From YC2-FULL-38-9 sp964629635 (GTDB lineage Bacteria > Patescibacteriota > Microgenomatia > UBA1406 > GWC2-37-13), in contig CAZVQS010000001.1 in the NCBI GenBank assembly GCA_964629635.1, positions 124,001-188,000 on the forward strand: DNA of 64,000 bases. Reading direction: 5' to 3'. The position numbers were made by a program, and so were the translations under genes. The notes beneath the pieces are model-generated. The model was given only the letters and a program-made list of their open reading frames with translations. It had not been told where the DNA came from and ran no database searches. Below, piece after piece: positions 51,410 through 59,192 of the stretch. Position 1 is the stretch's first letter. Every line of letters begins with the position of its first letter.

Positions 51410-52441
51410 TTATCGGACCCCGGTGAATCCATCAAGTAGTTCCTGCACCCTGTTTTTAACGGCCTCCGTAACCCTCACCGAGACGACACCCAGTTCGTAT
51501 TGTCCGTACAATACGATTGATCCCATGGGCGCGATGAGGATAACGGGCAGGGCCAGGAGATCCTCTTCCCCGTCAACCCGCATGATCCCGGACACCCGGT
51601 CATTCATATACCTGTCACGTAACTGTTTCAGCTGGACTACCGCACGGTTTGATATAGTGCCTGCCGCATTGGGATAAACCTCGCCGGATCCGCTTTCAAA
51701 CTGCAGTACATCTTCAGCCTTCAGAGCTTCACGCCGGGATTTCCCATCAACAACGCTCACGGCCGGCACGAACCCGGCTTTTTGTAAGGAACGGGTAATG
51801 ATATCTCCTATAGAATAAACCGCCGGCGGTTTCCGTTTTTCGATAGTATTCAATAATTCCTTCACGACGCGCTGTTTTTCCGCGAATGATCCGGGAAACA
51901 CATCGCCCAGAGGCTCCCTTAAAGCGGTACGGCGATTCTCTGGCAGCGAAAGATCCCCCCTGCCAGCGAGCCGCTCATAATAATTTACCCCTGCTCGATC
52001 GATATCCCCATAGCGTATCCGTTCAGACGAAATAACCCTTCCGTCCTCTCCCTTTACCAGGGGGGCAACTATCACATTTAACGGCTTCTTACCAAGCTCT
52101 TTCCGTTTTCCGTTTATTGCGTCCGCGCCTTTTCGGGTTGCCTCGGTTACGACTATGGCGTCAGCCGTTTCGTCGGTCACGGCAGTGCCGTACACGTCCG
52201 TTAACGGTACGGTCCGGAATACCGTGTGCTTTTTCCGGTTTTTCTTGATATAGCAGGCTACCGACTGTTCCCGCACCTCATATGGTTCAATGCATGAAGC
52301 AAGGACTTTGTGACGGTAAAGGAGCTCTGTAGTAATCCCAACCGTGATGCTCTCTCCGTTTTCCAGTGCGGTATTTACGAATTTCTCATGCCCGGCATGA
52401 AACCGGTCAAATGTCCCGCCCAAAACGATATGTTTATGCAT
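51410..52441 (-). CDS. fused archaeal-type phosphopantetheine adenylyltransferase and GTP-dependent dephospho-CoA kinase (DUF359)
   Basis: 343 residues. Part 1 (about 1-150) is a nucleotidyltransferase of the archaeal/eukaryotic PPAT type: LGGTFDRFHAGH with the HxGH motif (about 7-18) and ISSERIRYGDIDRAG (about 138-152). Part 2 (about 185-343) has the DUF359 signatures of archaeal GTP-dependent dephospho-CoA kinase: YSIGDIITRSL, SVVDGKSRREAL, NAAGTISNRAVVQL, and VDGEEDLLALPVILIAPMGS followed by VLYGQYELGVVSV. The two catalyse the last two steps of CoA synthesis in order. They are normally separate proteins, and bacteria use CoaD and ATP-dependent CoaE. Start ATG 52441 fits the family; 52465 is an alternative with an upstream -10-like AAGAAT 6 nt away. 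Confidence 0.85.
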   Translation of the reverse strand: MHKHIVLGGTFDRFHAGHEKFVNTALENGESITVGITTELLYRHKVLASCIEPYEVREQSVACYIKKNRKKHTVFRTVPLTDVYGTAVTDETADAIVVTEATRKGADAINGKRKELGKKPLNVIVAPLVKGEDGRVISSERIRYGDIDRAGVNYYERLAGRGDLSLPENRRTALREPLGDVFPGSFAEKQRVVKELLNTIEKRKPPAVYSIGDIITRSLQKAGFVPAVSVVDGKSRREALKAEDVLQFESGSGEVYPNAAGTISNRAVVQLKQLRDRYMNDRVSGIMRVDGEEDLLALPVILIAPMGSIVLYGQYELGVVSVRVTEAVKNRVQELLDGFTGVR

Positions 52442-52644
52442 GTTTCTTATTGCCGCAAGGCCCATTACACTATTCTTATCCCTCTCCGGGACCGTTCTTA
52501 CGGTCCGTGGTATGCGGCTTACCTTGCATTGTATCATGTACGGGCCTTCAGGAATAACCGAATTCGACGGCTGTTCCCCTGGCACCTTATGATGACAAGT
52601 GCTGTTTTGCCTATAAACCGCAGCGCGGGGTGTAGAATGGAGAT

Positions 52645-53151
52645 ATGGAACACAAGATTTCTCCGGTCAGTTTCCGCGACGTACCCGAGTTTTTTCCCGT
52701 GTTCCGTACGGTTCTTGAAACGGGATTTCCCATATACGGAAAACAAACGGTCCGCTTTTTTTTAGAAAAGGTTTATCAACCGGCCAACTTCACCTATTGG
52801 ATCGAGCGCGGGATGAAAACGGTGTTTGTCGCGCGAAGCGGGGACGCCGTCACCGGATTTGCGGTGATCGATGAGCCGTACGGGGGTGTATCGCTGTGCC
52901 GCTGGCTCGGGGTTCTAAAGGAATACCGCAGCCGGGGAATCGGCTCATCCCTTATCCGGACCTGGCTCGCTCTTGCGCGCTTGCAGAAGTGCCATAAGGC
53001 GGAAGTGGCAAGTCAGCCGGACGCAAAACCGTTTTACGAGAAAATGGGCCTTGAACTTGAGGGGATGCGCAAAAAATCCTATTTCGGAAGCGACCAGTAT
53101 GTGTTCGGGAAAGTGCTGGGAGAACCTGACGAAATCCTGATGACCAGGTGA
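52645..53151 (+). CDS. GNAT-family N-acetyltransferase
   Basis: 168 residues. The acetyl-CoA-binding motif A reads RSRGIGSSLIRTWLALA (about 94-110), preceded by the V-x-x-x-Y core strand (CRWLGVLKEY), with a C-terminal FYEKMGLELEGMRKKSYFGSDQYVF-like end in two parts (motif B, about 131-140). The substrate is unknown. TAGAAT (52633-52638) ends exactly 6 nt before the ATG, so the mRNA is predicted to be leaderless. Confidence 0.88.
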   Translation: MEHKISPVSFRDVPEFFPVFRTVLETGFPIYGKQTVRFFLEKVYQPANFTYWIERGMKTVFVARSGDAVTGFAVIDEPYGGVSLCRWLGVLKEYRSRGIGSSLIRTWLALARLQKCHKAEVASQPDAKPFYEKMGLELEGMRKKSYFGSDQYVFGKVLGEPDEILMTR

Positions 53152-53212
53152 ACCGGTTTTCGGATAACCACCCCGACAAGCATGCCGAGATGGAAATCCC
53201 AAATTCGGCGAC

Positions 53213-53494
53213 TTACGCCTGGGGAACGGAACCTGCGCTGTCTGTTTTCGGAGGACGTGCCTCTGAAACGACAAGCTTTCTTCCCAAATGCTCGACTCCA
53301 TTAAACATGTCGATCGCTTTCTGGGCCGATTCCTCCGAGTCAAACTCGACGAATCCGAATCCTTTGGATCTGCCTGAATCACGGAACCTGATGATGGTTG
53401 CCGCAACGACGTTGCCTGCTGCAGCGAAATAATCCTTCAATGCGGCATCATCCGCATCGTATGAAAGGTTTCCCACGTATAGCTTTTTGCTCAT
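53213..53494 (-). CDS. RRM-domain RNA-binding protein
   Basis: 93 residues, one RRM: RNP2 LYVGNL (about 5-10) and RNP1 KGFGFVEF (about 44-51), then a short Pro/Ser/Ala tail. Such small single-RRM proteins are common in cyanobacteria and CPR bacteria and act as RNA chaperones or cold-response proteins. Unlike nearly every other gene here it has a perfect Shine-Dalgarno sequence and a leader of about 145 nt, which suggests high expression and post-transcriptional control. Confidence 0.93.
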   Translation of the reverse strand: MSKKLYVGNLSYDADDAALKDYFAAAGNVVAATIIRFRDSGRSKGFGFVEFDSEESAQKAIDMFNGVEHLGRKLVVSEARPPKTDSAGSVPQA

Positions 53495-53500
53495 GAAACT

Positions 53501-53511
53501 ATCACCTCCTT
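53501..53511 (-). promoter_or_regulatory. perfect Shine-Dalgarno site of the RRM gene
   Basis: Minus strand AAGGAGGTGAT, complementary to the 16S 3' end over 11 nt, 6 nt before the ATG at 53494. It shows that the organism uses classical initiation for selected mRNAs. Confidence 0.85.
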
Positions 53512-53645
53512 AATGGTGCAAGATGAAGTGGTAAAGTCAAACGCTGTATGAACCCATCGCCGGTTTGTGAGGCAGGCACAAGCAGAAACGGACAAACCCT
53601 TGGTAGAATCGCTCAAAATGAAACTCAGGAAAAACTAACAGAAAA

Positions 53646-53675
53646 AGTATAGCAAAACGCAATCTCGCTTGTCAA
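53646..53675 (-). promoter_or_regulatory. sigma70-type promoter of the RRM gene
   Basis: Minus strand TTGACA (53675-53670), 18-nt spacer, extended -10 TGC-TATACT (hexamer 53651-53646). The predicted start near 53639 gives a leader of about 145 nt. Confidence 0.75.
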
Positions 53676-53695
53676 ATGGGAGTGGCGATAACTGC

Positions 53696-53701
53696 TATAC
53701 T
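53696..53701 (+). promoter_or_regulatory. extended -10 of the transglycosylase-like gene, leaderless geometry
   Basis: TGC-TATACT (hexamer 53696-53701) ends 6 nt before the ATG at 53708. No -35 at proper spacing is seen, as is common for extended -10 promoters. It is divergent from the RRM promoter. Confidence 0.6.
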
Positions 53702-53707
53702 GGAAAT

Positions 53708-54751
53708 ATGGTCTCCTACCGCATACGGATCGGCGCCGGCATCGCGATTTCCCTTGGCATCAGCTTTGTGCTCATGCGCTACACAACCCTGGGAGTAAAG
53801 CCGGAATTCAATACGGAACTTATGCTTGAGGAAGCGCAGGCGCTCCCCCTCACCATGAAAACGGCGCTCGCAAACGTTGCCCCCCGCATATCGTTTCCCG
53901 CAGGCATATCAACGGGGATATTCAGTCAGGCTGCACCGTCACCGAATCCCGTTATCACTGCAGGCCAACCGCCTCCAAATACCGATATGCCGCCTGCCGG
54001 TTCATCCTCGTCTACGGTTCCCTTCTCGACTCCCGTTCCCCTTCCAACAACGCCGCCGCCGGTAGCCCGTCCAACCACTCCGGGAAACCCGCCTCCGCTT
54101 CCCCCCTCATCCTCCTCAAGCTCAAAAGCGCCTCCCCCTGCCGCGACCAGCGTACCGGAGCCGACCAAACAACCCAAACCGACCAAAGTGCCCAAGCCCA
54201 CCAAAGTCCCCAAACTCACGCTTGAAACGCGCAGGCCCGGGAACTCGTTCCAGGAAGTCATGGAAACCCTGTCGCCCATCATGTGTGTCCCCGTTCCCCT
54301 TATGCATGCGACACTGGAAAACGAATACGGCCCATGGCTTTCGAAAATTGAGGCGGAATGGGACAGTAAAAACACTATGCAGGGGTCGGACACGACCGCT
54401 GTTTCCGGAAGCCAGACCATCATCGGCGTCACCCAGATGATGTCAGATACCTGGTACCGAATCAAAACATATGTCATGGATAAGTTCACGGTCAGTGACA
54501 TGTCCTTAAATGTCACGTTCGACTCAATTGCCGCATCGGCATACCACCAGCGCAACGTGAGCCTGGCCGGACAGAATCACCAGCCGTGCGATGACTGGGA
54601 CGTGAAATATATCCTTTATGCGGCATGCCGGTATAACGGCGCCTGCCCTCCCAACACCATGGGGCAAACCCAATACTACAACGACTATACCTATAAGGTC
54701 TGCGAAGCGTATAACCGCTACACGAACGGCCCGCAAAAAAAATGCAGGTGA
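53708..54751 (+). CDS. membrane-anchored lytic transglycosylase-like protein (paralogue 1)
   Basis: 347 residues from ATG 53708. One membrane anchor (about 5-25) and a long Pro/Ser/Thr linker (about 75-175, with KPTK-VPKPTK repeats) lead to a C-terminal domain (about 185-347) with a lysozyme/SLT-like pattern: MCVPVPLMHATLENEYG (candidate catalytic Glu, about 210), IIGVTQMMSDTWYR (about 238-251) and an aromatic end with several Cys (CRYNGACPP, YKVCEAYNRY). SLT enzymes cut the glycan strand of peptidoglycan. The call rests on pattern and context. The next gene is a diverged copy with the same layout. Confidence 0.65.
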   Translation: MVSYRIRIGAGIAISLGISFVLMRYTTLGVKPEFNTELMLEEAQALPLTMKTALANVAPRISFPAGISTGIFSQAAPSPNPVITAGQPPPNTDMPPAGSSSSTVPFSTPVPLPTTPPPVARPTTPGNPPPLPPSSSSSSKAPPPAATSVPEPTKQPKPTKVPKPTKVPKLTLETRRPGNSFQEVMETLSPIMCVPVPLMHATLENEYGPWLSKIEAEWDSKNTMQGSDTTAVSGSQTIIGVTQMMSDTWYRIKTYVMDKFTVSDMSLNVTFDSIAASAYHQRNVSLAGQNHQPCDDWDVKYILYAACRYNGACPPNTMGQTQYYNDYTYKVCEAYNRYTNGPQKKCR

Positions 54752-54788
54752 CCGTCAACGGGCACGCGATTTGATTTATACTGAATGA

Positions 54789-55943
54789 ATGGTCCGTTAC
54801 CGTATCTTTTTCGCACTTGCCGCATCCTACCTCATAAGCGCCGTACTTATCCGATACGTGTCCTATGGTGACAAGCCGGTTCTGGAAACGGAAAAAATCG
54901 GCGTTCACCTGGCGCAGGCCGGTACCCAATTCCGGACAGGCATCGCATCGTTTTCCACCAGTCTGTTTAGACTGCCTGCAGGAAGGATCGAGACCGCATC
55001 GATTTCCCCCACTCCGCCGCCCGTCTCATCCGTTCCGGCAGGACAGACTTCCTCCGGCGTCGATTTCTCGCGCATACCCACCTCCACCCCGCCCCTTCCT
55101 TTCCCGACAAATCCCCCGCCTCCCCGTTCAAGCTCTTCCGCGCCGCGCGTGCCGACAACCGGTCCGACGGTCCGGCCAACCGCAAAACCGACTGCAAAAC
55201 CCGCACCTACCGAGAAACCGAACCCCCCGACCGCAACTCCGGTGCCGGAACTGGCGCCCATTACCTCCGATACCCGCCCCGGTTCCTCCGTTGACGAGAT
55301 ATTTGCGGACGTGCAAAAAAGATTGTGCGTGCCTGCTGCGCTCCTCAAATCGATCCAGAGCGAAGAAACCGGTCAACGCTTCATGACGAATGCGCAGGCC
55401 AAGTTTTCGACCCTCAATACGTATGGATGGTGGAATAACGACGGCTTGACGATCAACGACCTGTTCCTTGCGGCCGCATACAGCGCGCAGTCCGGGAAAG
55501 CGCCCGCAGACGGCAAATTCGCCGGACAGCAGATTGCCACCGGTATACAGCCGGGTGCATACGACCAGATGATCATGGGTATGCTCCAGGTTTCCCAGCA
55601 GGAACAGGATGCCAGCTTCAAGAATACGTCAAAGATCATCACGACCGGAAAGATAGACCGGCGGGTGCTGTACGACAACGCGCTCATTTTTGCGTCCGTT
55701 ACGAAGAACAAAGTAGGCAACCTTGCAGAAACCGGTTGCGGAGACTGGTCTTTCAAAGCGATCGCGCGCGCTGCCTGCAAGCATCTCGGTGGATGCAATT
55801 ACAATTACGGGGCCAACAACGGCAACTACTGTACGAAAATCTGTACCCATTACAACGAATTCGCGGGCACCAATTACGACTGCGCAAACGCCGCATCCCT
55901 CATGGAGGCAAACGGGGATGACGGCCAGTGCACCCTCAAATGA
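54789..55943 (+). CDS. membrane-anchored lytic transglycosylase-like protein (paralogue 2)
   Basis: 384 residues; same architecture as the previous gene: anchor (about 5-25, VRYRIFFALAASYLISAVL), Pro/Thr/Ser linker (about 70-160), and a C-terminal domain (about 170-384). That domain has LCVPAALLKSIQSEETG (candidate Glu near 192-195), MIMGMLQVSQQEQ in the place of the usual G-x-M-Q segment, and a Cys-rich end (ACKHLGGCNYNYG, CTKICTHYNEF). TATACT (54777-54782) ends 6 nt before the ATG, so it has its own leaderless promoter although it lies only 37 bp after its paralogue. Its TGA abuts the convergent tyrS stop. Confidence 0.65.
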   Translation: MVRYRIFFALAASYLISAVLIRYVSYGDKPVLETEKIGVHLAQAGTQFRTGIASFSTSLFRLPAGRIETASISPTPPPVSSVPAGQTSSGVDFSRIPTSTPPLPFPTNPPPPRSSSSAPRVPTTGPTVRPTAKPTAKPAPTEKPNPPTATPVPELAPITSDTRPGSSVDEIFADVQKRLCVPAALLKSIQSEETGQRFMTNAQAKFSTLNTYGWWNNDGLTINDLFLAAAYSAQSGKAPADGKFAGQQIATGIQPGAYDQMIMGMLQVSQQEQDASFKNTSKIITTGKIDRRVLYDNALIFASVTKNKVGNLAETGCGDWSFKAIARAACKHLGGCNYNYGANNGNYCTKICTHYNEFAGTNYDCANAASLMEANGDDGQCTLK

Positions 55944-57038
55944 TCAGCGGGTCACCTGGTAGCTTTTCACTTTCGCGAGAAGCTCTTTCGCTTCCCTGTT
56001 TTCCTCGAAGTGCTTCCTGACCGGCTGGAGAAGCTCATCAAGATATTTCACGACCGCGCTCTTCAGGTCCTGCGGATGGAGTTCCTTTTTCGCGAACGTT
56101 TCCTCAAGTTGTGGGTAATTCCTGAAATTCAAGGTTCCGCCCCACTTTTCCGGCCGCTCTACGGTGAATTCCGTAATACCGAGCCGTTCGAAGGACTCGA
56201 AAATGATATATTTGCAGTACTCAAGCACGGGGTTTTCCTTCGTATCGCCCTCCAGACAGTACGCCTTGTTGATTTTGCGCTTGATGTCCTCCATAGTATC
56301 GGTCATGAATATGGCCGAGTCCGGATTGGATTTTGACATCTTCCGTTCGATCGCGCGCGATATTGCATCCTCGTTTGAAGTCGCGGGTTTTGAAAGTCCC
56401 ATGAGCATGTGGTGGGACACGACAACCGGTTTCCAGAACCCGAGGCCCGGCCCCACTTCGCGTGCAAGCATATTCACCTTGCGCTGGTCCATGCCCAATT
56501 GGGTAATGCGCGCGCCGAGCTTGAAGATGTCCGCGACCTGCATGCAGGAATAGATGATGTGCGCGCCGGTGAGCTTTTCAAGCGACTCTTCCCGCCCCAT
56601 CATCTCGGCAGTCCTGATGAACCGCTTCAATGCGTTTGATTTGCCGACCTGCACCACGAGCTTCCAGTAGTCCGGATCCTTTGCCATATCCGATGCCCAT
56701 AAAAACTCCACACGTGATAAATCCATACCTGAGGCTCTCCAAACCTCTATAAAGTATTTCCCCACCGTTTGGATTTTTTCAAGATCCCCTCCCATTTTGT
56801 TGTTTGCCATCGCGTGCCAATCCGCAACCCACATCTTGAAACGGACGCCTGCCTTTATCATCTTGTTCACGTTGATTGCGCGAAGCAACCCCTGGGCGAT
56901 ATGAATCTGGCCGGATGGTTCGAATCCGTCATAAGCCACCAGATCCTGGCCGCTTTCGAGAAGCGCCTTCAGCTCTTCCTCCGAAATAATTTCCTCTCCG
57001 ACCTGTTTTACGAGATCCAACCGTTCTTGTGTGTTCAT
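55944..57038 (-). CDS. tyrS: tyrosyl-tRNA synthetase, archaeal/eukaryotic type
   Basis: 364 residues. AYDGFEPSGQIHIAQG (HIGH box as HIAQ, about 34-49), the YSCMQVADIF tyrosine/tRNA region (about 163-172), RKMSKSNPDSAIFMTD (KMSKS, about 232-247) and a short C-terminal helical domain. Length and motifs match archaeal and plant-type TyrRS; the S4-like C-terminal domain of ordinary bacterial TyrRS (about 420 residues in total) is missing. TrpRS was considered, but the family-specific context fits TyrRS better. TATAAT with TTGAGT at 16-nt spacing lies 9 nt before the ATG. Confidence 0.88.
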   Translation of the reverse strand: MNTQERLDLVKQVGEEIISEEELKALLESGQDLVAYDGFEPSGQIHIAQGLLRAINVNKMIKAGVRFKMWVADWHAMANNKMGGDLEKIQTVGKYFIEVWRASGMDLSRVEFLWASDMAKDPDYWKLVVQVGKSNALKRFIRTAEMMGREESLEKLTGAHIIYSCMQVADIFKLGARITQLGMDQRKVNMLAREVGPGLGFWKPVVVSHHMLMGLSKPATSNEDAISRAIERKMSKSNPDSAIFMTDTMEDIKRKINKAYCLEGDTKENPVLEYCKYIIFESFERLGITEFTVERPEKWGGTLNFRNYPQLEETFAKKELHPQDLKSAVVKYLDELLQPVRKHFEENREAKELLAKVKSYQVTR

Positions 57039-57078
57039 ATGAGTTTAATTATAGGAAAAAAATGACAATACTCAACAG

Positions 57079-58119
57079 CTATGCGCCCCCTAAAGCAACC
57101 CCCAGATCTGCAGTAATGCGCTCCGGATCCTCAAGCCCGACAGACAGCCGGACCAACCCATTGGTTATTCCCTGCGCGTTGAGCTTCTGGTCCGGGAAGG
57201 AAAACGTCATCATGGAGCGCGGATGCATGATCGTTGTTTCCGTACCGCCGAAGCTGTGAGCGATCCTGACCGTTCTCAGGCTCTTAAGGAACGGGGCAAC
57301 CCTTCCCCCGTTTCCTTTCAGCCAGAATGATACAAGCCCTGAGATGCCCGGAAACGACACGCGCTCAACCGCCGGGTGGGTTTTAAGAAAACGGGCTACC
57401 GCCTGCGCGTTCTGTGTGTGCGCTGCCATACGGATAGCGAGCGTTTCCAAACCGCGCCTGATAAGAAAACAGTCCTGCGTCCCCGGCACGGCGCCCAGCG
57501 TCCATTGTATTTCTCGCAGACGTTCAAAAATGTCTTTTCTGTTTGTTGCGACGACTCCTCCCATTGCATCATGGTGGCCGTTGAGGAACTTGGTCAGGCT
57601 TTCGACCACGATATCGGCTCCCATTTCCAGGGGCTTTGAAAATACCGGGGTAGCCATCGTGTTATCGATAACCAGAAGCGCGCCGGAAGGCCGTATCATA
57701 CGAGCTATCGCTTCCACGTCTATGGTTTGAAGCGTCGGATTGGTAATCGTTTCCCCGACCACCATGCGCACGCCGCCTGCCGTATGACGGAAACTGCGGG
57801 ACTTCATCAGGTCGACCGTTTCCGAAACGATGCCGAACCGTGAAAACACCCGGTCAAGCATGCGGCGCGTCCCTTCGTACATCTCCGCGGGAACCGCAAC
57901 CCTGTCCCCGGCGGAAAGGAGGGTCAGTACTGCCGACATGGCCGAGGACCCGGATGAAAACGCCAGGGCGAATCTTCCCCCCTCAAGCCGGGCAAGCGTA
58001 CGCTCGAGCGAGAGCCGCGTGGGATTATCCACGCGGCCGTACCCCATCTGCCCGGGTTTCATATGGATGCTCGTTGTCGAAAAAACAACCGGTTCTCCGA
58101 TCGGTGTAAGCGTGCTCAT
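57079..58119 (-). CDS. PLP-dependent trans-sulfuration enzyme (cystathionine gamma-synthase/lyase family)
   Basis: 346 residues, somewhat short for the family (about 380-400), with the N-terminus starting close to the first conserved Y-G-R-V-D-N-P-T (about 27-34). The fold type I features are there: FSSGSSAMSAVL (phosphate-binding loop, about 54-65), VIDNTMATPVF (PLP Asp, about 149-159) and ESLTKFLNGHHD (Schiff-base Lys, about 172-183). Members make or cleave C-S bonds in Met/Cys metabolism. It overlaps the preceding methyltransferase gene by ATGA, so the two products probably act in one pathway, possibly on a sulfur amino acid or methylthio compound. Confidence 0.85.
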   Translation of the reverse strand: MSTLTPIGEPVVFSTTSIHMKPGQMGYGRVDNPTRLSLERTLARLEGGRFALAFSSGSSAMSAVLTLLSAGDRVAVPAEMYEGTRRMLDRVFSRFGIVSETVDLMKSRSFRHTAGGVRMVVGETITNPTLQTIDVEAIARMIRPSGALLVIDNTMATPVFSKPLEMGADIVVESLTKFLNGHHDAMGGVVATNRKDIFERLREIQWTLGAVPGTQDCFLIRRGLETLAIRMAAHTQNAQAVARFLKTHPAVERVSFPGISGLVSFWLKGNGGRVAPFLKSLRTVRIAHSFGGTETTIMHPRSMMTFSFPDQKLNAQGITNGLVRLSVGLEDPERITADLGVALGGA

Positions 58120-59042
58120 ATGTGTTTCGCGGAACTGGTATCAGTTTTGCGCAGAATTACGTTATGCCGCAGGCAGCGCAGCGGCGGCTCGTGGCTGTCG
58201 TTTCCCTCCCGCGATGCGACTTCAACCACCTCAAACCCGTCCTGTTCCCAGGTCTTCCGGTGGTCATCGAGCGTCCGGAACCATTCCCCGTGACCCTGCC
58301 GGTCCTCACCGAACACGACAAAACTTCCGCCCGGCTCGATTTCGGCAACCGCGCCCCTGAGAAACGCAAAGGAGATCTGGGGGAACATGCGTGCAGCCTC
58401 CTCCAGATCGTATATGCCGCTTTGCAGCGCCCGCATTACGTCTCTGCCCAGCTCCCCCTCCATCCGCTCAAACGGAATGATCTGCCGCTGAGGAGACTGG
58501 AACAGCCGGTCGGACGTCGTAATGTTCACGACCGCTATGCCGCCCGATCGCAATATGCGTGCTGCTTCGGCGTCGATAGCCCGGTCTATCTCCGGCGGAC
58601 AGCAGTTGCCGATATGGTCGCGCAGGACTATATCCTGCGATCTTTCCGCAATTCCGGTTTCCCGCGCATCATGCTGCATACAGTCAACCTCATCCATCCC
58701 CGACTGCCGTATGGCATCGAATATGCCGTCGCTAATGTCGATGGCCGTTGTCGATACGTGGGTCGCACCAAGCCCGTGCAGGAGCTCCTGGAAATCGTGC
58801 GGACCTTCAGCCGTGGATATCCCGAGGATGACCGACCCGACGTTTCTCCCCGAAAACTCGCCGGAAAGCGCCTGCACGGAGGGCATGCGCGCCAGATGCG
58901 CCACATTGACTCCAACGGTCGGCGTCCGGTTCTCCACCTCGGCGGTCAATCCGAGCGTTTCAAACAACTGCTGAGTTTCGATGTATCCGTTCGCTGTCCT
59001 GAATCCGTGACCGTCACTGTAACCTTTAAAACCTTCTTTCAT
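58116..59042 (-). CDS. class I SAM-dependent methyltransferase-like protein (308 aa)
   Basis: A Rossmann-like core: a glycine-poor motif I near VGSVILGISTAEG (about 68-80), an acidic strand end in STTAIDISDGIFDAI (about 96-110), MQHDARET (about 121-128) and a motif IV-V segment SQDIVLRDHIGNCCPPEID (about 134-152), then ILRSGGIAVVNITT (about 162-175). No specific subfamily is recognised. It is the first structural gene of a two-gene operon with a PLP enzyme. Upstream lie a possible leader peptide and a terminator-like hairpin only 21 nt before the ATG, so its expression may be attenuated. Confidence 0.65.
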   Translation of the reverse strand: MKEGFKGYSDGHGFRTANGYIETQQLFETLGLTAEVENRTPTVGVNVAHLARMPSVQALSGEFSGRNVGSVILGISTAEGPHDFQELLHGLGATHVSTTAIDISDGIFDAIRQSGMDEVDCMQHDARETGIAERSQDIVLRDHIGNCCPPEIDRAIDAEAARILRSGGIAVVNITTSDRLFQSPQRQIIPFERMEGELGRDVMRALQSGIYDLEEAARMFPQISFAFLRGAVAEIEPGGSFVVFGEDRQGHGEWFRTLDDHRKTWEQDGFEVVEVASREGNDSHEPPLRCLRHNVILRKTDTSSAKHI

Positions 59043-59062
59043 ATGAAATATAAAATACTAAT

Positions 59063-59085
59063 AAAAAAACCCGCGCCTGGCGGGG
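59063..59085 (-). terminator. terminator/attenuator hairpin before the methyltransferase gene
   Basis: Minus strand CCCGC-CAGGC-GCGGG followed by seven T (59069-59063), ending 21 nt before the ATG at 59042 and starting 22 nt after the stop of the putative leader peptide. Confidence 0.7.
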
Positions 59086-59106
59086 TTGGTTAATGGATGT
59101 TATGCA

Positions 59107-59181
59107 TTAAACGGCTCCCCCGCCGTACAGAAGCTGGTGATAATAGTAGGAAACCTGTCTGGTAAGAAACTGTTTGTTCAT
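59107..59181 (-). CDS. putative leader peptide (24 aa)
   Basis: ATG 59181 to stop 59107 encodes a 24-residue peptide with a YYY run (about 12-14), a further Tyr and a GGG run near the end. It lies between structured element copy 3 and an intrinsic terminator upstream of the methyltransferase gene, the usual layout of an attenuation leader. The coding evidence is weak because the frame is short. Confidence 0.35.
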   Translation of the reverse strand: MNKQFLTRQVSYYYHQLLYGGGAV

Positions 59182-59192
59182 ATGATCTTTCT

